DNA from: Arachis hypogaea
Lineage: Eukaryota > Streptophyta > Magnoliopsida > Fabales > Fabaceae
DNA length: 64,000 nucleotides
Reading direction: 5' to 3'
Assembly (NCBI RefSeq): GCF_003086295.3
Contig: NC_092048.1
Span: forward strand, 110,066,276-110,130,275
Of the stretch, positions 10,928 through 21,267 are shown piece by piece (the first letter of the stretch is position 1; each line of letters opens with the position of its first letter). Position numbers and translations under genes: made by a program. The notes below the pieces were generated by a model. The model saw only the letters and a program-made list of their open reading frames with translations, searched no databases and was not told where the DNA came from.

Positions 10928-13404
10928 TTACGGAGGTATGTAGGGGCTCAGAGACAAGATCCGGTTCACAGTATGTGGTATGATTGGACTTCTTGTGAAG
11001 GCAACTCTCATGCCAGATGAGAGGTCTTCAGTGGGAATCTTCTTATTCTTCCAGCCTATGGGTACCTTCTTCTTGGTGCCTCCTTCCTTAATGGTTGGTG
11101 GCAATTGCCCAATACCAAATTTAGGTTTGATGTTAGGGGGCTCTGTATGGCTTTCCACTGAGAGTAAAGGTTGAAATATTATGTGCTGTATTGTAGTACC
11201 TCCTTTATTTGAGAGAGTGTGATTGTTAGGCATTTTAAACATTATATGGTCCTCATATAACCTCAGAACCAACTCTCCTTTCTCAACATCTATCAAGGCC
11301 TTCCTAGTGGCTAGGATTCCTAGGATGATGGAGTCGTTCTTTTCCTCTCCAGTGTCAAGTATCACGAAGTCCACAGAGAGGTAAAGGTTTTCAACCTTTA
11401 CAAGGACATTATCCACCATTCCATATGCCTGTTTCAGGGACTTGTCTGCCATCTCCAGTGAGATCCTTGTGGGCTGTATCTCTTGGATCCCCAGCTTCTT
11501 CATCACAGAGAGATGCATAAGATTTATGCTCGATCCAAGGTCGTATAGTGCCTTATCAAATGTAATGGTCCCTATAGTATAGGGAATTAGGAAGCTTCCG
11601 GGATCTGGCATTTTCGGAGGTAGCTTCTTTTGCACTAATGCACTGCACTCCTTGGTCAGCGCCACAGTTTTATCTCCCCTCAGGTCTATCTTCTCAGAAA
11701 TTACACTTTTTGAACAGGCCATATAAGGGGTTTCTTCTCGAACACCTCAGTAAAAGAAATATTGACCTGTAACTTCTTGAGGATTGCCAATAATTGAGCA
11801 ATTTGTTCATCCTCATTTTCCTTTTGCACGTTCAAGGGGTGTTGGGCTTCAGGCTCCTTTATCTCCATAGGGGCGTGTACAAGTGCACTCCCACTCTCTT
11901 CTTGAGCTTTGTTCTCCTTCAATTCCTCAGCAGCATGCTCCTCCTTGATTTCGGCCTCTTTGTCCACAGTGAGGACCTTTCACTCTTCCCTTGAATTTAT
12001 CTCTGTGTTGCTGGGAACAGTGTTAGGAGGTCTCTCAGGTATCTTGTTGCTCAACTGACCCACTTGTATCTCCAAGTTCTGAATTGAGGACCAAGTCTCT
12101 ACTATAAAGCTATGAGTGGTCTTGGAGAGGTCAGAAACTATTGTTGCTAGGTCAGAGAGGCTTTGTTGAGGCATCTGCATCTGCTGCTGAGAGGGGTGAA
12201 ACTGTCTATTGTTGAACCTGTTTTGATTGGTTCCACCCTGATTATTGTTGAAGCCTTGTTGAGGTATTTGCTGATCTCTCCATCCAAAGTTAGGGCGATT
12301 CCTCCATCCCTAATTAAAAGTGTTTGCATAAGGATTATTATTGGGATTTATGGAGGAATTTTCCATGTAATTTACTTCCTCCATAGTGGTCTGAGCAAAG
12401 TCACCAGCGTCTCCTTCATAGGATGGCTCTTGATTGTTGATAGCAGAAACTTGCATCCCACTTAAGTGTTGGGAGATCATGCTAATTTTCTGGGACATAA
12501 GCTTACTTTGAGCCAAAATGGCATCCAGAGTATCCACTTCTATGACTCCTCTCTTCTGAGTAGTCCCAGTGTTCAAGGGTTCCTCTCAGAAGTGTACATG
12601 TACTGGTTGTTGGCCATCATCTCAATGAGCTCCTGTGCTTCCTCAGGCATGTTCTTCATGGGCAGTGATCTGCCTGTAGAGTGATCTAGTGACATCTTGG
12701 ACATTTTAGAGAGGCCACCATAAAATATCTCTAGCATGGTCCAGTCTGAGATCATGTCGGGAGGGCATCTCCTGATCAACTGCTTGTACCTCTCCCATGC
12801 CTCATAGAGGGATTCTTCCTCCTTCTTTCTGAATATCTGGACCTCCACTCTAAGCTTACTCAGCTTCTGGGGTAGAAAGAACTTGGCCAGAAATCCATTG
12901 ATCACTTTCTCCCACGTGTCCAGGCTTTCCTTAAGCCGAGAATCCAACCATAGCTTTGCTCTGTCCTTTACAGCAAAAGGAAAGAGCATTAGTTTGTAAA
13001 CCTCAGGGTTCACTCCATTAGTCTAGACCATGTCACAGATCTACAGGAAATCAGATATGAACTTGTTGGGGTCCTCTTGTGGGAGTCCATGAAACTGACA
13101 ATTCTGTTGCACCAGAGTGACCAGTTGAGGCTTGAGCTCAAAATTATTGGTACCAATGGCAGGTATGGATATGCTGGCCCATAGAAGTCAGATGTGGATG
13201 CAGTGTATGAGCCAAGGACCTTCCTTGTATGCTCTTCTACGTCTGGATTGGTTGCTATATTGATCTCTTCAACTTCCTTCTCAAAGGATTCAATGAGATT
13301 CTCTGCGGCCTTGCAAGCTCTAGCTTTTGTAAACGCTACCTTAAGGTCCTCTCAGGTTCAGAATCAAGATCAAGAAGGAATTTTTTACCCTTGTTCCTAC
13401 TCAT
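10928..13404 (-). pseudogene. Element B gag-protease, multiply interrupted
   Basis: The start at 13404 reads MSRNKG. The retrotransposon gag core (PFAVKDRAKLWLDS, KFFLPQKLSKLRVEVQ, SLYEAWERYKQL) lies at 12573-13013, linker segments at 11701-12576, and the aspartic protease at 10928-11722 with ALYDLGSSINLMHLS and SIILGILATRKALIDV. The DLG triad replaces DSG/DTG as is usual in Athila proteases. Several frameshifts and stops (near 12576, 12329, 12180, 11980, 11715) break it. No zinc knuckle and no RT follow. Confidence 0.82.
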
Positions 13405-13878
13405 AAACAACATGAAACAAAGATCAAAAATCAAGAAAGATAAACAAGATAGGATTCGAAAATTAAAGAAGATTAATTGAACCAAAAAGAAAATCACTAA
13501 TGGGACACTATACTTAAAATTTGAAATTAAATAAAAGTAAGATAACTAAAACACATAAATTTGAAAATAAAGGAAAGATAGCTAAGATAATGATCAAAAA
13601 TTAAGGGAAACAACCAAAATAAATTTCGAAAATCAAAGAAAGAAAAAGGAAAAGCTAAATGACACCAAACTTAGAATTTGAAATTAATTAAAAACAAAGT
13701 TAAAAAAGAAAAAGATGACTAAGATGAATTTTTGAAAATTTAAGATAATAACAAAATAGGAATAAAAAATAAAAAGGAAAATTAATTTAATAAAAACTAA
13801 TAAAAGTATCTAATCTAAGCAACAAGACAACCGGTAGTTGTCAATCACGAACAATCTCTGGTAATGGTGCCAAAAACT
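13405..13878 (-). other. Element B leader and tRNA-Asp primer-binding site
   Basis: AT-rich, plus-strand A-rich leader with one ACACCAAACTTAGAA copy near 13670. The PBS is the complement of 13855-13872 (minus TGGCACCATTACCAGAGA), a mutated form of the tRNA-Asp PBS TGGCGCCGTTGCCGGGGA. Confidence 0.75.
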
Positions 13879-15135
13879 TGGTGCGTGAAATTAGAACTCG
13901 CAGAACTTCACCGGCAAGTGCACCGGGTCGTCCAAGTAATACCTCAGGTGAGTGAGGGTCGATCTCACGAGGATTATTGGATTGAGCAAGTAATAGTTAT
14001 CTTGCTGGACTTACTCAGGCAAACAGTAAAAAGTGGTTATTGTTGTAAACGCATAAATAGTAAATTAGCAAGTAAAGAAAGAAAATAAACGGAATTGGTG
14101 TAAAACAATGATGAGAAAACAGTTAAGGTCTCGGAGATGTTTATCTTTCCGGATTAAGATTTCTTACTAACTATTTTAACAATGAGTGATTCATTCTATG
14201 GAAAACCATAAGTGATTAAAACCTAATCTCTTAGCGATTTAATCTCATCTAATCTTTATCAAAAGCCACTCTCATGGTCATTCAATTCAGATCAGAGGGT
14301 GCAGTTTAGAAAACTAGTTTAGTGCCACAAAAACCTTAATTACCCTAAGCTCACCGGATTTTATGTCACATATCTAATTAGCTCAGGTAAATTGCAGTTT
14401 AGGAGGAGTGTTTTCAAGCTGCAGCTCAAGCGAGATAGCTCTCTCGAGAATCACAAGAGCTCATGTAGAATAAGGGGTCATACTCTCGTTCCATCCCCAG
14501 ATTCATAGGATTAAGAACAAAAACAACACCTTAGAATTGAATCAAACATTAATTAAAATAGAAGAATCATAATCTCAACCCAAAGAAATAAATAGAGCTC
14601 CTAACCTTAACTAAGAGGTTTAGTTGCTCATAACTTTACAAAGAAAATAGGTTTCTGAAAAGTATGGAAGAAGATCTGATCTCCTAAACCTAAGTGATCT
14701 CCTCCTTAAATACTAAAATGCTAAACCTAAAAGATATTATTTTAGATTAAAAATTACAAAGATAAAATAAGATAAGCCTAAGCGGTGCTAAATCCACTTT
14801 GGAGGCCCAATAGTATGTGAAACGGGCAGCAAGCTAGCGTTCAACGCCAAGATTGGGCGTTGAATGCCCATAAGGGAGTTGCGCTTTTGGGTTCCTGTCC
14901 CCTTGTTGGCATTGAACGCCAGGTTGGGCGTTCAGCGCCCAAGGGAGAGTTAGAAGCTTTTTCGTTTCTTTGTTCTAGGCTGCTCCAATTTGCTCCGAAT
15001 TTCACCTAAAATCATAAAAACACAAGAAAAACTCAAAGTAGCATCCAAAGGTGATTTTTGTACTAAAACATAATAAAATCTAACTAAAAATAATGTAAAA
15101 CAACTAGAAAATGGATATAAGATGCTCACGCATCA
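13879..15135 (-). mobile_element. Element B 5' LTR, 1257 bp
   Basis: On the plus strand it runs TGGTGCGTGAAATTAG...GCTCACGCATCA, so the minus strand has TG...CA ends. It keeps the conserved U5 text GGGTCGTCCAAGTAATACCT and GTGAGGGTCGATC. Palindromes such as GGCGTTCAGCGCC lie at 14835-14945. It lacks the TGGAAAG...CTTTCCA module that its own 3' LTR has. Confidence 0.8.
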
Positions 15136-15512
15136 CCAACCCACTTCTAGACCTGTTTGTATATCTGAATTGTAAGAAAGAATGTTACTTTTCGGACTCT
15201 GAGATAGAGGAGAATAAAGAGTCTCCAAATGCCACCTATCAACTGACCAAATATCTTGTATCCAGAGGTTCAAATCAGAAATGCAAACATAATCCATCTC
15301 ATTAGATAATTGCCCTTTTCTCCTCTAGCGAAGAAACAAAAAATTCTGGTTCAAATCCCCAATACACCAAGCAAATCCATCCTTCAATACTTTCCAAGTC
15401 TTGCAAGGACTCTTCCAAATGTGAGAGCCCTTGTTCTTAGGACAACAAAACTGTCATTTTAAGATAAATGGTATTTGGCATCCAATAATTGGACCCATAA
15501 CTTGGGTTGGCT
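15136..15512 (-). pseudogene. LINE ORF2 C-terminal fragment
   Basis: Reading the minus strand with frameshifts gives LINE-type text (KNKGSHIWKSPCKTWKVLKDGF, then an IGD/N...F block), matching the region after RT in plant L1 elements. It continues the LINE pieces at 16212 and 26841. Its 3' end and poly-A tail are not found; they should lie on the far side of element B and appear lost. Confidence 0.6.
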
Positions 15513-16211
15513 GATGGAAAAAAAATTCAAACTATGCTACAAAAAAAAAGTGAGGAGAATGTTGAACCAGAGGAAAAAGATGATGAATCTGATTAGGATT
15601 AATGTAAATGTAGTTTTGTAATATGTATTTCTTTAAAAACCTAATTGTATTTGTAATATGTATTTTAGCAACTGTAAACATAGTTCTCTGATTGTAAAAT
15701 GATTGGCATTGTTTCAGATATTTCAGTTACCATCATTCGGTATTTGTAATTTATATTTTTCATATTTCACATCAGATTTGAAGCACATTTCAATTGTTAA
15801 TTATCAGGATACCCTAGAGATGGACGAGAAAAGATAGTTTAAAAAATTGAAAAAGCTACCGCCAGAATATTCCGACGGTAACATTATTTTAAAAACATTT
15901 CCGTCGGTATTACCGTCGGATAAATCTCTTAGTAACATAGCGGGAAAATGAACGATGTAGCGCCAATGTTACCATCAAATTTTTTTATGGTAACGTCTAA
16001 CATGATCCGTTTTCACAATAACTATATTCCGTCGCATATTCCGACGGTAATTACCGTCGGACGAAGAAAATCTGACGGTAAATAATTATCGGCGTGGTTT
16101 ATACCGTTTAATTATTTTCGACGGTAAATCCGACGGTAACCAACATATCGTCAAATTTTTTCCTATTTTTCGATGGTAAATCTGACAGTACTCACCATTT
16201 TTCTTGTAGTG
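15513..16211 (+). mobile_element. CACTA (En/Spm-type) transposon 3' end
   Basis: The right terminus at 16211 reads TTTTTCTTGTAGTG, the CACTA inverted-repeat end. Before it are at least eight subterminal motifs of the form CCGACGGTAA or its complement TTACCGTCGG (15870-16190). A short in-frame tail, 15513-15596, is acidic (NVEPEEKDDESD then TAG), as at the C-termini of CACTA ORFs. The matching left terminus is not found; the left edge is approximate, so this is a truncated or internally deleted copy inserted in LINE sequence. Confidence 0.75.
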
Positions 16212-16402
16212 CAAGCTTTGCAAGAAGTGAAATATTCGCACAACAAGGATCTCTAATCTCAAACCTCCATATTTTTTTAGAGTAACTAACTCGTTCCAAC
16301 TAACAAGATTCGATCCTCTTCCATCAGCCTGTCCTTTTCAAAAAAAATTTCTCATTATAGACTCCAATTTATTAATGGTCCCTTTAGAAAAAATAGAGAC
16401 AT
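16212..16402 (-). pseudogene. LINE ORF2 fragment downstream of RT
   Basis: On the minus strand this encodes KLESIMRNFF, GQADGRGSNLVSW and KKYGGLR-like text, the region between RT and the C-terminus in plant L1 LINEs. Its last five bases, GACAT (16398-16402), are repeated at 26841-26845, proving it was continuous with the LINE segment beyond element C. Confidence 0.72.
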
Positions 16403-18086
16403 TGGTGCGCAGAAATCGTGACGGTTCCATTCCTTGGTAACGGCGCTGAAAACTTTATACGCACGTTTATAATCTTAATTCTTTGTCACAACTTCGCACA
16501 ACTAACCAGCAAGTGTACTGGGTCGTCCAAGTAATAAACCTTACGTGAGTAAGGGTCGATCCCACGGAGATTGTCGGCTTGAAGCAAGCTATGGTCACCT
16601 TGAAAATCTCAGTCAGGCGGATTCAAATGTATTAAGAGATTATAGTGTACTAAAAGATAATTAAAATAGGATAGAGATACTTATGTAATTTATTGGTGAG
16701 AGTTTCAGATAAGCGTATAGAGATGCTTTCGTTCCTCTGAACCTCTGCTTTCCTGCTGTCTTCATCCAACCATTCCTACTCCTTTCCATGGCAAGCTTTA
16801 TGTAGGGCATCACCGTTGTCAATGGCTACATCCCATCCTCTCTGTGAAAATGGTACAATGTGCTGTCACTGCATGGCTAATCATCTGGCGGTTCTCGATC
16901 ATACTGGAATAGGATTTACTATCCTTTTGCGTCTATCACTACGCCCAGCACTCGCGAGTTTGAAGCTCGTCACAGCCATCCCTTCCCAGATCCTACGCAG
17001 AATACCATAGACAAGGTTTAGACTTTCCGGATCTCAAGAATGGCCATCCATGGGTTCTAACTTATACCACAAAGATTCTAATATCTCGAACTCGGTCCTC
17101 TGTATTAGATATCTAAGAGATACTCATTCTAGCTTGTTTGCATGTAGAACGGAAGTGTTTGTCAGGCACGCGTTCATAGGTTGGGAATGATGATGACTGT
17201 CACGATCATCACATTCATATTGAAGTGCGAATGAATATCTTAGAATCAGAATAAGCTTGAATTGAATAGAAAAACGATAGTACTTTGTATGAATTCATGA
17301 GGAACAGCAGAGCTCCACACCTTAATCTATGGTGTGTAGAAACTCTACCATTGAAAATACATAAGTGATGAAGGTTCAGGCATGGCCAAATGGCCAGCCC
17401 CCAAACGTGATCTAAAGATGAAACTAAAGATGTTCCAAAGATGTTCCAAAAGATGTGAATACAATAGGAAAAAGTCCTATTTATGCTAAACTAGTTACTA
17501 GGGTTTACAGAAATGAGTAAATGATGCATAAATCCACTTCCGGGGCCCACTTGGTGTGTGCTTGGGCTGAGCATTGAGCTTTACACGTGTAGAGGCTTCT
17601 CTTGGAGTTGAATGCCAGTTTGTAACCTATTTCTGGCGTTTAACTCCACTTTACAACCTGTTTCTGGCGTTTGACTCCAGAATGCAGCATGAAACTGGCG
17701 TTCAACGCCAGTTTATGTCATCTATCCTTAATCAAAGTATGGACTATTATATATTGTTGGAAAGTTCTGGATGTCTACTTTCCAACGCAATTAAGAGCGC
17801 GCCATTTAGAGTTCTATAGCTCTAGAAAATCCACTTTGAGTGCAGCGAGGTCAGAATCCAACAGCATCTGCAGTCCTTCTTCATCCTCTGAATCTGATTT
17901 TTGCTCAAGTCCCCCAATTTCAGCCAGAAAATACCTAAAATCTCAGAAAAACACACAAACCTATAGTAAAGTCCAGAAATGTGAATTTTAATTAAAAACT
18001 AATAAAAATATACTAAAAACTAACTAAATCATACTGAAAACTATGTAAAAACAATGCCAAAAAGCGTATAAATTATCCGCTCATCA
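16403..18086 (-). mobile_element. Element C 3' LTR
   Basis: Plus strand TGGTGCGCAGAAATC...TATCCGCTCATCA. Palindromes lie at 17595-17715, the TTGGAAAG...CTTTCCAA module at 17757-17785, and a PBS-like TCCTTGGTAACGGCGCTGA just inside the U5 end at 16431-16449. Confidence 0.92.
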
Positions 18087-19220
18087 CAACACCAAACTTA
18101 AATTGTTGCTTGTCCCCAAGAAACGAAAAATCAAATAGGATAAAAAGAAGAGAATATACTATAAATTCCAAAATATCAATGAAACTTAACTCCAATCAGA
18201 TGAGCGGGACTTGTAGCTTTTTGCCTCTTGAATAGTTTTGGCATCTCAATTTATCCATTGAGGTTCAGAATGATTGGCATCTATAGGAACTTAGAATACA
18301 GATAGTGTTGTTGATTCTCCTAGTTCAGTATGTTGATTCTTGAACACAGCTACTTTATGAGTCTTGGCCGAGGCCCTAAGCACTTTGTTTTCCAGTATTA
18401 CCACCGGATACATAAATGCCACACACACATAACTGGGTAAACCTTTTCAGATTGTGACTCAGCTTTGCTAGAGTCCCCAATTAGAGGTGTCCAGGGTTCT
18501 TAAGCACACTCTTTTTTTTTGCTTTGGACCTTGACTTTAACCGCTCAGTCTCAAGTTTTCACTTGACACCTTCACGCCACAAGCACATGGTTAGGGACAG
18601 CTTGGTTTAGCCGCTTAGGCTAGGATTTTATTCCTTTAGGCCCTCCTATCCACTGATACTCAAAGCCTTGGATCCTTTCTATTACCCTTGCCTTTTGGTT
18701 TTAAGGGCTATTGGCTTTTTCTGCTTGCTTTTTGGTTTAAAGAGCTTTTGGCTTTTTCTGCTTGCTTTTTTTTTTTCTGTCTCTTTTTTTTCTGCAAGCT
18801 TTTCTATTCACTGCTTTTTCTTGCTTCAAGAATCATTTTTATGATTTTTTATATTATCAAATAATATTTCTCCTTTTCATCATTCTTTCAAGAGCCAACA
18901 TATTTAACATTCATAAACAACAACTTCAAAAGACATATGCACTGTTCAAGCATTCATTCAGAAAACAAAAAGTAATGTCACCACATCAAAATAATTAAAC
19001 TAGTTTCAAGGATGAATTCGAAACCATGTACTTCTTGTTCTTTTGTTTTTAGAACAGTTTTCATTCAAGAGAGGTGATGGATTCATATTTATAACTTTAA
19101 GGCATAGAAACTTAGACACTAATGATCATGTAATAAGACACAAACATAAATAACACATAAGGCTCAAAAACCGAAAAACAGAAAAATAAATAAACAAGGA
19201 GATTAAGGAATGAGTCCACC
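18087..19220 (-). other. Element C 3' untranslated region
   Basis: Next to the LTR is ACAACACCAAACTTAAATTG followed by TTGCTTGTCCCCAAG. Two related blocks start near 18355 and 18525 (CCCTAAGCACTTTG...GCCACACACACAT and ACTTTAACCGCTC...GCCACAAGCACAT). A T-rich run lies at 18715-18800. No frame is supported. Confidence 0.6.
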
Positions 19221-20372
19221 TTAGTGAGGGTGGCGTCTTCCTCTTCTTGAAGAACCAATGGTGCTCTTGAGCTCCTCTATGTCTCTTCCTTGTCTTTCTT
19301 GCTCCTCCCTCATAGCTCTTTGATCTTCTCTAATTTCATAGAGGATAATGGAGTGCTCTTGGTGCTCTATCCTTAGTTGTCCCATGTTGGAACTTAATTC
19401 TCCTAGGGAAGTGTTGATTTGCTCCCAATAGTTTTGTGGAGGAAAGTGCATCCCCTGAGGTATCTCAGGGATTTCATGGTGAGGAATTTCCTCATGCTAA
19501 TGTTGAGGTCCGTGATCTCTTGTTTGCTCTATCCTTTTCTTAGTGATGGGCTTATACTCTTCAATGAGGATGTCTCCCTCTATGTCAATTCCAGCCGAAT
19601 TGCAGAGGTGGCAAATGAGGTGAGGAAAGGCTAACCTTGCCCAAGTAGAGGACTTGTCAGCCACCTTGTAGAGTTCTTGAGGTATAATCTCATGAACTTC
19701 CACCTTTTCTCCAATCATGATACTATAGATCATGATGGCCCGGTCTATAGTAACTTCAGACCGGTTACTAGTAGGAATGATTGAGCGTTGAATGAACTCT
19801 AGCCATCCCCTAGCCACTGGTTTGAGGTCATGCCTTCTCAATTAAACCGGCTTGCCTCTTGAGTCAATTTTCCATTGAGCTCCTTCCTTACATATGTCTA
19901 TGAGGACTTGGTCCAACCTTTGATCAAAGTTGGCCCTTCTTGTGTAGGGGCGTGCGTTCTCTTCCATCATTGGCAAGTTAAACTCCAGCCTTACATTTTT
20001 CAGACTGAAATCTAAGTATTTCCCCCGAACCATAGTAAGCCAATGCTTTGGATTCGGGTTCACACTTTGATCATGGTTCCTTGTGATCCATGTGTTTGCA
20101 TAGAACTCTTGAACCATTAGGATCCCGACTTGTTGAATGGGGTTAGTGAGAACTTCCCAACCTCTTCTTTGGATTTCAAGTCGGATCTCCGGATACTCAT
20201 TCTTCTTGAGCTTGAAAGGAACCTCAGGGATCACTTTCTTCTTGGCCACAACTTCATAGAAGTGGTCTTGATGGACCTTTGAGATGAATCTCTCCATCTT
20301 CCATGACTCAGAGGTGGAAGCAATTGCCTTCCCTTTCCTCTTTCTAGAGGTTTCTCTGGTCTTAGGTGCCAT
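19221..20372 (-). pseudogene. Element C ORF3 (env-position protein) with two nonsense codons
   Basis: One frame of 384 codons from MAPKTRETSRKRKGK (20372) to a TGA/TAA at 19221. Lys/Arg-rich N-terminus, which could be a nuclear signal; then the family core (VIPEVPFKLKKNEYPEI, GILMVQEFYANTW, WLTMVRGKYLDFS, RRANFDQRLDQVL, GWLEFIQRSIIPTSNRSEVT) and a C-terminal Glu/Arg/Gln-rich segment compatible with coiled coil. TAA codons at 19842 and near 19497 interrupt it without frameshift. No signal peptide or transmembrane stretch is visible. Function unknown. Confidence 0.82.
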
Positions 20373-21267
20373 AAATGGTTATGGAAAAACAAAAGCTATG
20401 CTTTTACCACACAAAACTTAAAATGTTTGCTCGTCCCCGAGCAAAAGAAGAAAGAAAGAAGTAGAAAAAGAAGAGAAATGGAGGAGAGGGAGAGAGAGTA
20501 GGTTTCGACCAAGTGGAAGAAGAAAGGGTTGTGTTGTGGGAAGGAAAATATTTTGAATTTAAAGGTAGGTGGGATTTATGGGGAAGAGAAGATGGATGTG
20601 AGTGGTGAGGGGGTGATGGGAAAGAGTGATTGAGTTGATTGGTGAGGGGTTTTTGGGGAAGAGAGTTATGAAAAAGGTGTGAAGAAGAGAGAATAGGGTT
20701 AGGTGGGGATCCTGTGGGGTCCACAGATCCTGAGGGGTTCCTGTGGGACCCACAGATCAAGTGGGGCCAAGGACTTAACATCCCTGCCTCAATTAGGCGT
20801 GTAAAACGCCCTTATTGTGCAATTCTGGCGTTTAACGCCACTTCCATGCTTGTTTCTGGCGTTAAACGCCAGCTCCATGCTTGTTTCTGGCGTTAAACGC
20901 CCAATGGAGCTTGTTTCTGGCGTTTAACGCCAACTTTCCTCTGGGTGTAATCCTGGCGTTTAAACGCCAGACTGCTGCTTCTTTCTGGCATTTAACGCCA
21001 GTTTCATGCTCTGTTCTGGCGTTAAACGCCAGCCAGATGCTCCTTACTGGCGTTTAAACGCCAGTAAGCTCTTCCTCCAGGGTGTGCTGTTTTCAATGCT
21101 GTTTTTTATTCTGTTTTTGATTTTTCAATAGTTTTTATGACTCCACATGATTATCAACCTGATAAAACATGAAATAATAAAGTGAAAATAAAATAAAATT
21201 GATTAAATAACATTGGGTCGCCTCCCAACAAGCGCTTCTTTAATGTCAATAGCTTGACAGTGAGCTC
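20373..21267 (-). other. Element C spacer with dense palindrome cluster
   Basis: At 20796-21066 there are about ten TGGCGTTTAACGCCA-type palindromes in 270 bp, usually separated by linkers such as TGCTTGTTT. The ORF3-proximal part has CACAAAACTTAAAATG plus TTGCTCGTCCCCGAGCAA (20409-20445), and a purine-rich plus strand at 20445-20700. Confidence 0.8.

Larger units (their letters stand above)
6837..15135 (-). mobile_element. Element B: old non-autonomous Athila-like element (gag-pro + ORF3)
   Basis: Order on the minus strand: 5' LTR (13879-15135), PBS, leader, gag-protease pseudogene, palindrome spacer, ORF3 pseudogene, 3' untranslated region, truncated 3' LTR (to 6837). No RT, RNase H or integrase motif is seen. 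Right flank is LINE sequence (15136 onward). The left LTR edge is lost against copia sequence, so no target duplication can be read. Its two LTRs differ strongly, which means it is old or that the two ends derive from different subfamilies. Confidence 0.75.

Noticed and set aside
20404..20781. 125-codon minus-strand Pro/Ser/His-rich frame upstream of ORF3
   Set aside because: It results from the purine-rich plus strand (pyrimidine-rich codons) and is not conserved in E or B.
20796..21066. CRISPR-like look of repeated palindromes with spacers
   Set aside because: Plant nuclear DNA; spacers are similar to each other, irregular in length and partly translated; no cas genes.
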